Below are positions 36,430-43,522 of a stretch of 64,000 nt of DNA, piece after piece (position 1 is the stretch's first letter; the number at the start of each line of letters is the position of its first letter). The notes under the pieces are model-generated. The model was given only the letters and a program-made list of their open reading frames with translations. It was not told where the DNA came from and ran no database searches. The position numbers were made by a program, and so were the translations under genes. Source of the stretch: Nannocystis bainbridge (GTDB taxonomy: Bacteria > Myxococcota_A > Polyangia > Nannocystales > Nannocystaceae). The stretch lies in NCBI RefSeq assembly GCF_028368995.1, contig NZ_JAQNDL010000002.1, positions 1,051,724-1,115,723 of the forward strand, given 5' to 3'.

Positions 36430-36804
36430 ATGGCCTTGACGAAAGCTCAGAACGAGAAATTCCGCGCGATGCTGCTCGAGCGGAGGAACGCCCTCATCAG
36501 TCAGGCGCAGCGTACGCTCGAGAGCGACATGGTGTTGTCGCCCGACGATCGCTTCGACGAGGTCGACCAAGCGTCCAGCGAATACATGCAGGCGTTCAGC
36601 TTCCGCCTGCGCGGGCGCGAGAAGTTCTTGATGGAGAAGATCGACCTCGCGCTCCGCAAGATCGACCAGAACACCTACGGGACCTGCGAGGAGTGCGAGG
36701 AGCCGATCTCGCTCAAGCGCCTGCAAGCACGGCCGGAGACCCCGCTGTGCATTCAGTGTAAAGAGGCGCAAGAGAAGGAAGAAGCGGTCTACGCCGAAGA
36801 GTGA
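36430..36804 (+). CDS. dksA: DksA/TraR-family transcription factor
   Basis: 124 residues. It has the DksA coiled coil with the tip motif D-x-x-D-x-A (D43, D46, A48) and a C4 zinc finger (Cys86, Cys89, Cys107, Cys110), and ends in a charged helix. DksA binds RNA polymerase through the secondary channel and, with ppGpp, tunes rRNA and amino acid promoters. An AGGACGGAG stretch upstream gives a good ribosome binding site. Length is somewhat shorter than E. coli DksA (151) but usual for deltaproteobacterial members. lgt-like follows 9 nt later. Confidence 0.93.
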   Translation: MALTKAQNEKFRAMLLERRNALISQAQRTLESDMVLSPDDRFDEVDQASSEYMQAFSFRLRGREKFLMEKIDLALRKIDQNTYGTCEECEEPISLKRLQARPETPLCIQCKEAQEKEEAVYAEE

Positions 36805-36813
36805 TTCGCGACG

Positions 36814-37689
36814 ATGGCGCCCGAGCTGTTCACTCTCCCGGGCCTCGGGTGGGCCATCACGTCCTACGGACTCGCGGTCGCCGTCGCGCTGGTGACCGCG
36901 TGGCTGGTGTCGCTGCTGCTGGCCCGCCGCGACAAGCTGCCCCCCGAGGTCCTCGGCACCGTATTCGTGCTGTCGGCCATCGCTGGGCTGCTCGCCGCGC
37001 GCGCCGGTCATCTGCTGCAGCAGGGGCAAGGGCTCGAGCTGTCGCACCTGCGCTCGCTGCCGGCCGGCGGCCTGGCGGTGTTCGGCGGGCTGTTCGCGGC
37101 GCTGGCGGTGGCAACGATCGGTTGTCGGCGCTTCCAGGTGCCGACGCTGGCGTGGCTCGACTGCTGGGCTCCGGCCGTCGCGCTCGGCGGGGTGATCGAG
37201 CGGGTCGGGGCGTTCTTCGCCGGGGCTGATTTCGGCATGTACGTCGGGCCAGGTGACTTGGGACATGGCCTCGGGGTCACGTACCCCGCCGGCTCACCGG
37301 CGTTCCTGCTGCACACGGCGGCGTTCCCTGGGCTGCCCGGGCTCACCGAGACGACGTCGGCGCCGGTGCACCCGGTCCAGCTGTACCTGGCGGCCACCTG
37401 CGTGGTGGCGGCGGGCGCGGGCTTCTTGTTGCGCCGGTTCCGTCGCTTCTCGGGCCAGCCGCTCCTCGCGGTCGCGGCGGTGTTCCTGCTCGGCCGCGCG
37501 GTGGTGTTCGAGCCGCTGCGCTTCGACGCGTCGCCGCTGACGCTCGGGCCGCTCCGGCTGCAACAGGTGTCGGGGCTCGGGCTGCTGCTGGCGGTCGCGG
37601 TCGCGTGGTGGATGCTGTCCGCCCGCGCGGCGGCGCAACCGAAGCTGGCGCGCCAGTGGGAGGGGGGCCCGTGGACGCCTCGCGCGTGA
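36814..37689 (+). CDS. Divergent prolipoprotein diacylglyceryl transferase (Lgt-like)
   Basis: 291 residues with about seven membrane segments. Lgt features are HPVQLYLA, LLARAGHLL and the final RAVVFEPLRFD, and the length fits. But the Lgt signature (G-R-x-G-N-F-x-N-x-E) reads ERVGAFFAGAD here, keeping the Arg and losing the Asn and Glu, and the position of the conserved His in the FHGG motif is Phe (AVFGGLF). Activity is therefore uncertain: it may be a paralog with a changed role. A 14-nt repeat pair (37247-37280) encodes GPGDLGHGLG in a periplasmic loop. The next gene overlaps its end by 19 nt. Confidence 0.8.
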   Translation: MAPELFTLPGLGWAITSYGLAVAVALVTAWLVSLLLARRDKLPPEVLGTVFVLSAIAGLLAARAGHLLQQGQGLELSHLRSLPAGGLAVFGGLFAALAVATIGCRRFQVPTLAWLDCWAPAVALGGVIERVGAFFAGADFGMYVGPGDLGHGLGVTYPAGSPAFLLHTAAFPGLPGLTETTSAPVHPVQLYLAATCVVAAGAGFLLRRFRRFSGQPLLAVAAVFLLGRAVVFEPLRFDASPLTLGPLRLQQVSGLGLLLAVAVAWWMLSARAAAQPKLARQWEGGPWTPRA

Positions 37690-38339
37690 TCCGTCCGCCG
37701 CCGATCCCGGTAGTGGTGATCCACGGGGCCCTGCGTTCGCGCGTGGGCCTGTGGCCGGTGGTCCGCTACCTGGAGAACCGCGGCTTTCAGGCGGCCGCCT
37801 TCGGCTACGCGACCCGCACCGACAGCCTCGAGCGCCACGCGGAGCGGCTCGAGCAGTTCCTCACCACCTGGCTCGAAGGCCAGAAGGTGCCGACGCTCGG
37901 GATCCTGACCCACAGCATGGGCGGGCTGGTCGCGCGGGCGTACCTGGCCCGGCCGGGAGCGGCCGAGCAGGCGCACCGGCAACGCGTCGCCATGTTGGCG
38001 CCGCCGAACCAGGGAGCGGCGCTGGCGGCCCGGCTGCGGGGCTTCAAGCCGTTTCGCTGGCTGTACGGCGCGGCGGCCGAGGTGCTGCAACCCGATCGCG
38101 CGGCCATGCTGCCGCCGCCGCCCACGAGCGCCCAGGTGCTGATCCTGGCCGGCGGCAAGCGCAAGGGCGAGCGCGGCTACTCGCGCTGGATCGCCGGCAA
38201 CAACGACGGCCTGGTCGGCGTGGCCGAGACGGCGCTGCCGGGGATCGATCCGGAGCTGATCGGCGGGGCCCACAGCGTGCTGCAGTGGCGCCCCTCGGTG
38301 CTGGCCCGGGCTGCGGAGTTCCTGGCCGCGAACGAGTGA
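37671..38339 (+). CDS. Lipase-like alpha/beta hydrolase
   Basis: 222 residues from the GTG at 37671 (VDASRVIRPPPIPVVVIHG). VVVIHGALRSRVGLWPVV is the oxyanion strand, THSMGGLVARAYLA is the nucleophile elbow, and GAHSVLQWRP near the end supplies the probable His. No signal peptide is seen, so it is likely cytosolic or membrane-associated. It overlaps the Lgt-like gene by 19 nt, which suggests co-expression and possibly a lipid-related substrate. The stop is followed by phased 14-nt repeats. Confidence 0.85.
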   Translation: MDASRVIRPPPIPVVVIHGALRSRVGLWPVVRYLENRGFQAAAFGYATRTDSLERHAERLEQFLTTWLEGQKVPTLGILTHSMGGLVARAYLARPGAAEQAHRQRVAMLAPPNQGAALAARLRGFKPFRWLYGAAAEVLQPDRAAMLPPPPTSAQVLILAGGKRKGERGYSRWIAGNNDGLVGVAETALPGIDPELIGGAHSVLQWRPSVLARAAEFLAANE

Positions 38340-38343
38340 GCCA

Positions 38344-38394
38344 CGACCTGTCGCGGAGGACATGCCTCTCCGGACATGTCCTGAGGGGCATGGA
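38344..38394. repeat. Four phased 14-nt repeats in a convergent gap
   Basis: Units at 38344, 38358, 38372 and 38386, in exact 14-nt phase, occupy most of the 73-bp gap between the lipase-like gene (stop 38339) and the convergent lipoprotein gene (stop 38413). Confidence 0.88.
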
Positions 38395-38412
38395 ACACCG
38401 GAGCTCGCCGCG

Positions 38413-39444
38413 TCACATCGGCAGCGGCGGGGCGCAGGTCGAGACGCCGGCGCCGACGATCCGGACCGGGGCCTGGGTGAGCAGGGTGAGCGCCTGGTCG
38501 CTGTCGTCGCTGTTGTCGAAGTCGAGGTGCCAGACCTCGCTGTTGGTGACGAAAGCGCCGGTGGAGGTGAAGAGGTAGAAGTCGCCGCCCCACCAGGCGA
38601 ACGCGAACGCGCTCTCGCTCTTGAGACCGGGCAGCGGCAGCACGTCGATCACGGCGCCGGTGTCCTTGTCGTACTCGGTGAGGATCGAGGGCGCTAAGCC
38701 CTGGAACGCGAACAGCCGGCCGGTGCCGGTGCCGGTGAGCTCGCCCCAGGCGTAGTCGATGCCGGCGATCGTCGAGAGGACGAGGGACTGCGGATCGATG
38801 ACGCCGAGCGCTCCCACGTCGGGGCCCTGGAGGTCGGGCGAGATGCCGGAGTGGGCGTAGAGCTTGTCGCACGGGTCGTTCAGGCTGTTGGCGACGAAGG
38901 CCATGCCGAACTGCGGGAACATCGGGTTGTCGGGGGTGAACCCGGGATCGAGGCACTTCACGGGGTCGCTGGCGTCGTTGAGGTCGACGGTATAGAGGTC
39001 GCCGTTCCAGTACTGAATCCAGGCGCGGCCCTTGCGACTGACGCCCATCGAATAGGTGTCGACCATGCCGCCGCAGTGGATGTCGGCGATAAAGGCGAAC
39101 TCGCCCGACTTCGGATCGAAGCTCCACAGCGAGCCGACATCGGAGAGGACGTACACGAGCTCGGTGCCCTCGGCGCACGGACAGCCGACCTCGGGCTCGT
39201 TGTCGGCGCCGGTCATCTCGATGCCGGTGGTGGTCGGCTGGTCGCCGCTGTCCCAGCCGCTGCCGCCCGGACCCCCGGTTCCGCCGTCGGTCGCGGAGAC
39301 GAAGCCGTTGGCGTCGTTGCCGTCACCGTCGCCGTCGTCGTCGTCGTCGAAGTCGCCATCGTCGTCGCCGCCGAACAGAGGGAAGGGACAGGCAGGGAGG
39401 AGCGAGACGGTGACGAGGAGCCCAAGAAGGCGGACGCTGCGCAT
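38413..39444 (-). CDS. Lipoprotein with acidic linker and propeller-like domain
   Basis: 343 residues from the ATG at 39444. The signal ends in lipobox LLPAC. An Asp/Gly run (about 25 residues, DDDGDFDDDDDGDGDG) could bind calcium or simply act as a flexible spacer. After a short CPC motif, the rest shows WD/NHL-like strands (VYVLSDVGSLWSFDPKSGEF, LYTVDLNDASDPVKCLD, LSTIAGIDYAWGELTG). A beta-propeller is the best guess, with no enzyme residues. The gene ends against the convergent 14-nt repeat array. Confidence 0.78.
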   Translation of the reverse strand: MRSVRLLGLLVTVSLLPACPFPLFGGDDDGDFDDDDDGDGDGNDANGFVSATDGGTGGPGGSGWDSGDQPTTTGIEMTGADNEPEVGCPCAEGTELVYVLSDVGSLWSFDPKSGEFAFIADIHCGGMVDTYSMGVSRKGRAWIQYWNGDLYTVDLNDASDPVKCLDPGFTPDNPMFPQFGMAFVANSLNDPCDKLYAHSGISPDLQGPDVGALGVIDPQSLVLSTIAGIDYAWGELTGTGTGRLFAFQGLAPSILTEYDKDTGAVIDVLPLPGLKSESAFAFAWWGGDFYLFTSTGAFVTNSEVWHLDFDNSDDSDQALTLLTQAPVRIVGAGVSTCAPPLPM

Positions 39445-39730
39445 GATGTCGACGATAGCGAAGATCGCGGTGCGGGCCCGTAATCGGCCGTCTGGGGCCG
39501 CCTGGCGGCGGTTCTCGCGGGCCCGGGTCCGACGGCGGTCCGCCAGCGCCCGCGCGCGTACGACCGCCGGCCGCGGGGCCGTGATCGCCGACGCGCGCGC
39601 GTCACCTGTCCCAAGAGATCGGCCCGCTCCGCGCGTCTCGATCGGCGACGCCGTGCATGGCGAAGATCCGGGCGTCACCCCCGCCTGTGCCAAGGGCCAG
39701 GTGAAGATCGGCCTCCGCATGTGACCCATG

Positions 39731-39852
39731 GCACCTGGCCTCAAGACCCTGGCGCTTGGGGCATGCCTGAAGGTTCCGGTGCGCGGCCGGGCGCTGGCGC
39801 CGGTCCCGAAGGACAGGTCCCAGAGGTCCTGTCGCTGGGGCCGGGTTCCCCC
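39731..39852. repeat. Decayed 14-nt repeats in the gap upstream of an XRE gene
   Basis: Phased copies at 39731, 39745, 39759 and 39773, then 39811, 39825 and 39839; single copies also near 39606 and 39685. The 486-nt stretch 39445-39930 between two divergent genes holds these repeats and no gene I can support. This is one of the few arrays that is not at a gene end. Confidence 0.75.
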
Positions 39853-39930
39853 ATGAGTTATCTCCATTCGGTGACTGTTCTAAGGGCCAGGAATCATGTG
39901 TCATCGTCTGACTCTCCCAATCCACCACCA

Positions 39931-40332
39931 ATGAGCGACGGGACCATGGACGAAAACGAAGTTGCACAAGAGATCGGCAAGCGCATTCGCCAATGGCGAA
40001 TGAATACGCCGCCTCCGAAGACGCGCCGCAAGCGGCAGAACGAGACGGGCTGGCGCCCGCACATGACGATCGAGGAGCTTGCGAAGGCCACCGGCCTGAC
40101 GGTCACCACCGTCAACAAGCTCGAGCTCGGCTACAAGGCGCCGCGGATCGAGTCGCTGCTGCTGCTCTCGCAGGCCTTCGGGTGCGATCCCAGCGAGCTC
40201 CTGCCGAAGACGAAGCACCGCAACACCGGCAAGTCCGAGCTGCTCAACGAGCTGTCCGCGGCGGCGACGCAGCTGGGCGCCAAGCAACTCCGCGAGCTCA
40301 TCAAGCAGGCCCGCGGGATGGAGCCGGGCTGA
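39931..40332 (+). CDS. XRE-family helix-turn-helix regulator
   Basis: 133 residues from the ATG at 39931 (MSDGTMDENEV). A basic N-terminal region (RRKRQNETGW) precedes a clear HTH_3 domain: MTIEELAKATGLTVTTVNKLELGYKAPRIESLLLLSQAFGCDPSELL (spread over residues about 48-95). The C-terminal 35 residues are helical. No ligand domain is present. A basic stretch before the HTH may contact the DNA backbone. Targets are unknown; it is alone and precedes the tRNA gene. Confidence 0.88.
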   Translation: MSDGTMDENEVAQEIGKRIRQWRMNTPPPKTRRKRQNETGWRPHMTIEELAKATGLTVTTVNKLELGYKAPRIESLLLLSQAFGCDPSELLPKTKHRNTGKSELLNELSAAATQLGAKQLRELIKQARGMEPG

Positions 40333-40416
40333 AGGCCCGCCCGGTGGCCGCGGTCCGCACCGCGGCCGCCACCCGTCCGTCCGGTCGAGAACCGGCGAGA
40401 CTCTCGATGTGGGGGC

Positions 40417-40445
40417 TTGCGGCCGGGAGCGAGGAAGGCTATAAG
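40417..40445 (+). promoter_or_regulatory. Sigma-70-type promoter of tRNA-Val
   Basis: TTGCGG at 40417-40422 and TATAAG at 40440-40445 are separated by exactly 17 bp, the best spacing for a housekeeping sigma factor. A GC-rich discriminator (GCGCC) follows, as in stringently controlled stable-RNA promoters. The tRNA begins 18 nt after the -10 box. Confidence 0.75.
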
Positions 40446-40462
40446 GCGCCTCCACCCGCTGC

Positions 40463-40534
40463 GGGCGCGTAACTCAGCGGTAGAGTGCCACCTTCACACG
40501 GTGGAAGCCATAGGTTCGATCCCTATCGCGCCCA
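40463..40534 (+). tRNA. tRNA-Val (anticodon CAC)
   Basis: The cloverleaf closes fully. The acceptor stem is GGGCGCG with CGCGCCC; the D arm is ACTC-loop-GAGT; the anticodon stem is CCACC with GGTGG around the loop TTCACAC, giving anticodon CAC; the T arm is ATAGG-TTCGATC-CCTAT; the discriminator base is A. CCA is not encoded. Length is 72 nt. A good promoter lies upstream and a hairpin terminator 29 nt downstream. Confidence 0.95.
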
Positions 40535-40562
40535 TAAGACAATCAGCCAAGTTCATGGCCCC

Positions 40563-40595
40563 GAGAGCCGCCGCAAGGCGGCTCTCGTCGTTTGG
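40563..40595 (+). terminator. Hairpin terminator after tRNA-Val
   Basis: A perfect 10-bp stem (GAGAGCCGCC with GGCGGCTCTC, 40563-40586) closed by a GCAA loop (GNRA type) is followed by a short T-containing tail (GTCGTTTGG). It is a strong intrinsic-terminator-like hairpin 29 nt after the tRNA, although the T-run is short. This convergent gap is the one place in the window where the 14-nt repeat is absent. Confidence 0.75.
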
Positions 40596-40765
40596 TCGCT
40601 CGATCATCCGGAGTGAGTGACGCGATCGCCGCGCGATGGGGAACCGCGAGGTGCTGACAGTGCGCTCGCCGGTGTGGCGCGGACGAGAGGCGAGCGTGGT
40701 CCGGGGATGCGCGTGGGAATCGCGCGAGTCCGGGGCGAGAGGCAGGAGCGCCGGAGGGCCAGACG

Positions 40766-41071
40766 TCAGCGACGGCGCTCGCGTGCCTCGGCGCGCGCGT
40801 CGATCGCGTCCTTCGCTTCCTTGAGGCCGACGCCGTGGACCTCGCGGAAGCGCTTGATCGCCTCGATCTTCTGATCGTCGCGCAACAGTCGGTCGAGCTC
40901 GGCCTCGAATGCCGACAGCGCCGGTCTGGACGCCTGGGTGAACTCCCAGCGCAGAGCTTCGACCGCGGCGCGGGCGGCCAGCAGGGTGCCGCCGTGGCGA
41001 GCGCGATGGCGGCGAATGGCCTCGATGGTCGCGCCGTGGCGGACGAGCTCGCGGATGTCGGCGTCGGTCAC
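40766..41071 (-). CDS. Small protein with an L7/L12 C-terminal-like motif
   Basis: 101 residues. The last 35 residues (KIEAIKRFREVHGVGLKEAKDAID) resemble the C-terminal domain of ribosomal protein L7/L12, as in several small bacterial proteins of unknown role. The N-terminal half (ADIRELVRHGATIEAIRRHRARHGGTLLAARAAVEAL) looks like a related helical repeat, so the protein may hold two copies of the same fold. No signal peptide. Function unknown. It lies 9 nt upstream of the EF-hand gene's 3' side on the same strand. Confidence 0.72.
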   Translation of the reverse strand: MTDADIRELVRHGATIEAIRRHRARHGGTLLAARAAVEALRWEFTQASRPALSAFEAELDRLLRDDQKIEAIKRFREVHGVGLKEAKDAIDARAEARERRR

Positions 41072-41080
41072 CCGTCGATC

Positions 41081-41779
41081 CTACGCGGGTCGCCGGCGAC
41101 GGAGGAGGAAAACCACGGCGAGGCCCACGGGCGCGGCCGCGAGGACCAGCCACGGCCAGCGCGGGCGCGCGGGCGCAGGCTCGGGGATCGCGATCGGCTG
41201 CGCCGCCGGCTTCGATGCGGCTCCGGGCTCCGGGGTCGAGGTGGTCGCGAGTTCGGGTCGGCGGATGGTCAGCGCGGATCTGCGCCGGTGCGCCACGAAA
41301 TCGAGCTCGGGGACACCTGGCTGAGAGGACATGTCCTGAAAGACAACATGGCCGAGGAGCCGGTGGCCGGGGGCGAGGCGGCCGAGCAGCGGGAGGCGGA
41401 GGGTGAAGGCGTCGAGCGGGCCGGGGCAGGCGAAGCCGACCGCGACGGAGAGGCCGTCCTCCTCGACGAAGCTGATCTTCTCGACGGTGCCGGGGCAGGC
41501 GGCGGTGTCGCGGAAGATGTGGATGCCCGTGAGGACCTGCTCGCTGAGCAATGTCTCGACGGACAGGAGCTCGAGCTCGTCGAGCTGCCCGCTGCGATCG
41601 GCGTCGGCGCCTGGCACGAGCTCGACGATCTCGGGACGGGCGAACACCAGCTCGGCGGTGATGCGCGCCCCGGCGACCCGGAGCTCGGCACGCGAGAGGC
41701 CGCGCTCGTGTGCGTGCGCGAGGGCGGGGGCGGCGATGCCGACGATTACGACGGAGATGGTTCGGAGGAGGCGCGCGAT
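41081..41779 (-). CDS. EF-hand-like membrane-anchored secreted protein, start uncertain
   Basis: About 232 residues. A signal peptide (RLLRTISVVIVGIAAPALAHAH) leads to a domain with a canonical EF-hand loop (DADRSGQLDELE), a disulfide-capable Cys pair, and a C-terminal membrane helix followed by RRRR (WPWLVLAAAPVGLAVVFLL). No ATG, GTG or TTG sits in frame near the signal peptide; the first in-frame GTG is at 42028, far upstream. The coordinate 41779 is an ATC at the point where the signal logically starts and is approximate. A 14-nt repeat near 41327 encodes VFQDMSSQPG. The layout resembles the N-terminal part of HupE/UreJ-type proteins, but this is a guess. Confidence 0.6.
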   Translation of the reverse strand: MARLLRTISVVIVGIAAPALAHAHERGLSRAELRVAGARITAELVFARPEIVELVPGADADRSGQLDELELLSVETLLSEQVLTGIHIFRDTAACPGTVEKISFVEEDGLSVAVGFACPGPLDAFTLRLPLLGRLAPGHRLLGHVVFQDMSSQPGVPELDFVAHRRRSALTIRRPELATTSTPEPGAASKPAAQPIAIPEPAPARPRWPWLVLAAAPVGLAVVFLLRRRRPA

Positions 41780-42099
41780 TCCAGGGGCGAGCGTGGTGCG
41801 GAGGCGGCAGGGGCTCGATCGCTCGCGCTCGTGGGATGCTGGGGAGATGCGAGCTCGGTGGTTTCGGCCGGTGCGAGCGAGCCCGCGAGCGCGGCGCTCG
41901 GGAGCGTCGCGGAGGCGAACCGGCGCGCCGATACCTTCGACCTGTGACCCCCGGGCTGCCTTGATAGCGCCGACGTTGCCGAGGTGTTCCTGCAGCAGGC
42001 GACGGAGGCGGCCGGGGCGAGCGAGCACGAGGCCATGGGACGCGAGCGACGGCGACCGTGCAAGCGGGACTTTCGCGGTCGGGCAGGGCCCGCTAGCCT

Positions 42100-42807
42100 G
42101 TGCGGGTGACCGACGAGCCGCTGAGCTTGACCAAGGTGACGGCGTCGATCGGCGGAGCGCTGCTCGCCGCGTCGTTCTTCCTGCCGCTGGTGGACATGCG
42201 GGCCGGCGGCTCGGCGGCGGGAGACGTGTTCGGGGTGGAGTCGATGCGCCGCCAGATCGAGGGCTCGCGCGAGTTCGAGAGCGTGAAGCCGCTGATCGCT
42301 CCGGCGCTTCAGCAGCTCGAGGCGTTCGGCGCGGGGCCAAGCCTGCGCAACCTCTCGCGCCTGGTCGTGGCGACGAAGGAGATCGTCGACACGGTGGTGG
42401 CCACCGGGCTGGCGCCGGCCGAGGCGAAGGTGGCCTCGACGGCGCTCGGCGCGACGCGGCTGCTCTTATGGTTGGTGCCGCTGGTGGGGGCGGTGCAAGC
42501 GGTGCTGCCGCTGCTGACGCGCTTTCGCGGCTACGCCGGCTTCTTCGGCCTGCTGGCGCGGTTCGGCTTCGGCCTGGTGTTCGTGACGCTGGCCCTGATC
42601 CCGCTGCTCGGGGCCCCGGGCGCGCGCCCGTTCCTCGGGCTCGCGGTCTATGCGGCCCTGTTCGGGGGCGGGCTGATGATGGCGAGCGGCATGTTGGGAG
42701 TGAGCCGCGGCAACTTCTTGCTGGTGTTCGCGGCCCAGGCCGGGGTGCTGGCGGCGGTGGTGTTCGGGCTGCGGGCGCTGGTCGAGGCCGGTCAGCGCGC
42801 GCTGTGA
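42100..42807 (+). CDS. Polytopic membrane protein
   Basis: 235 residues from a GTG at 42100; a second in-frame GTG two codons later is also possible. It has five hydrophobic segments, one N-terminal (ASIGGALLAASFFLPLVDM) and four in the C-terminal half (LLLWLVPLVGAVQAVLPLL, FGLVFVTLALIPLLG, AVYAALFGGGLMMASG, FLLVFAAQAGVLAAVVFG). A polar helical region sits between. No family recognised. A phased 14-nt repeat array begins right after its stop codon. Confidence 0.75.
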   Translation: MRVTDEPLSLTKVTASIGGALLAASFFLPLVDMRAGGSAAGDVFGVESMRRQIEGSREFESVKPLIAPALQQLEAFGAGPSLRNLSRLVVATKEIVDTVVATGLAPAEAKVASTALGATRLLLWLVPLVGAVQAVLPLLTRFRGYAGFFGLLARFGFGLVFVTLALIPLLGAPGARPFLGLAVYAALFGGGLMMASGMLGVSRGNFLLVFAAQAGVLAAVVFGLRALVEAGQRAL

Positions 42808-42808
42808 G

Positions 42809-42886
42809 TCCGAAGGTCTCGGGGACATGTCGAAAAGGGCATGTCTCCGGGGGCATGGTCGATCGGGCATGTCCTCGGGGACAGCA
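42809..42886. repeat. Phased 14-nt repeats right after a stop codon
   Basis: Units at 42823, 42837, 42851, 42865 and 42879, preceded by a decayed one from 42809, two bases after the stop at 42807. The core here is mostly GGGCATGTCC. Confidence 0.85.
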
Positions 42887-43522
42887 GTATGGAGAGCTGG
42901 TGATCGCCGGATGCTGCGGTCTCTTGCAGTGGTGGTCGCGGGTAAGTGTTTGGTGATGGCACGTGCATGCGGGCGCCTGGGTCGGCGTGAAGGCGCTCGC
43001 GGGGAAGAACTGCGGGATCGCGGCGCTGACGGGGGCAACTTCGTCCGTCGTTCGAGCGGCGCTCCGACCGATGGATCGGCGTCGCGCCGATCTCGAAGAT
43101 GGACCGCCGAGGTCGTGTGGGATGGTGACCGCGAGTCCGCACAGGTAGTCGGCGCTCAGGTGCTCGCCGATCTGCGCCCGGGTGGACGATGCGGCGTCGT
43201 GTCGAGGAGAAGATGGATCGGGCTCGCGCCGATTGGATGCCGAGGCCGGGGGCGCGCAGGCTGGAGCGAGCGAGCGGCGGCATGTGGGTGTGCGGCCCGG
43301 GTCGGCAGTTCGCGCCAGTGGCTGCGCAGCCGGGAGGTCGAGGGCGTGCGCGGTCCGGTGGGCGGATTCCCTGGCGAGGACGCGAAAGGGCTGTGGGCGA
43401 GCTCGGCGAGGCGTGTATGGCGCCGGGCTGGTGCGTGACCCCGCCGGTGAGGACGAGCCCGCGGGTGGCCGCGTCGGCAGGCTAGCACCGGGGCGTGGCG
43501 TGCGGGCATACTCGCAGGCGCG
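42887..43522. other. Non-coding stretch without recognised gene
   Basis: About 640 nt between the membrane-protein gene and the giant sigma-like gene. Short open frames exist on both strands but none has a start, family motif or signal that I trust. Two similar stretches (GGATCGGCGTCGCGCCGAT near 43074 and a related one near 43213) may be remnants of a duplication. The stretch is likely to hold the promoter of the giant gene; decayed coding sequence is possible. Confidence 0.4.

Noticed and set aside
40463..40595. tRNA-Val as an integration site of a genomic island
   Set aside because: No integrase and no direct repeat of the tRNA 3' end is visible nearby; neighbours are ordinary genes.
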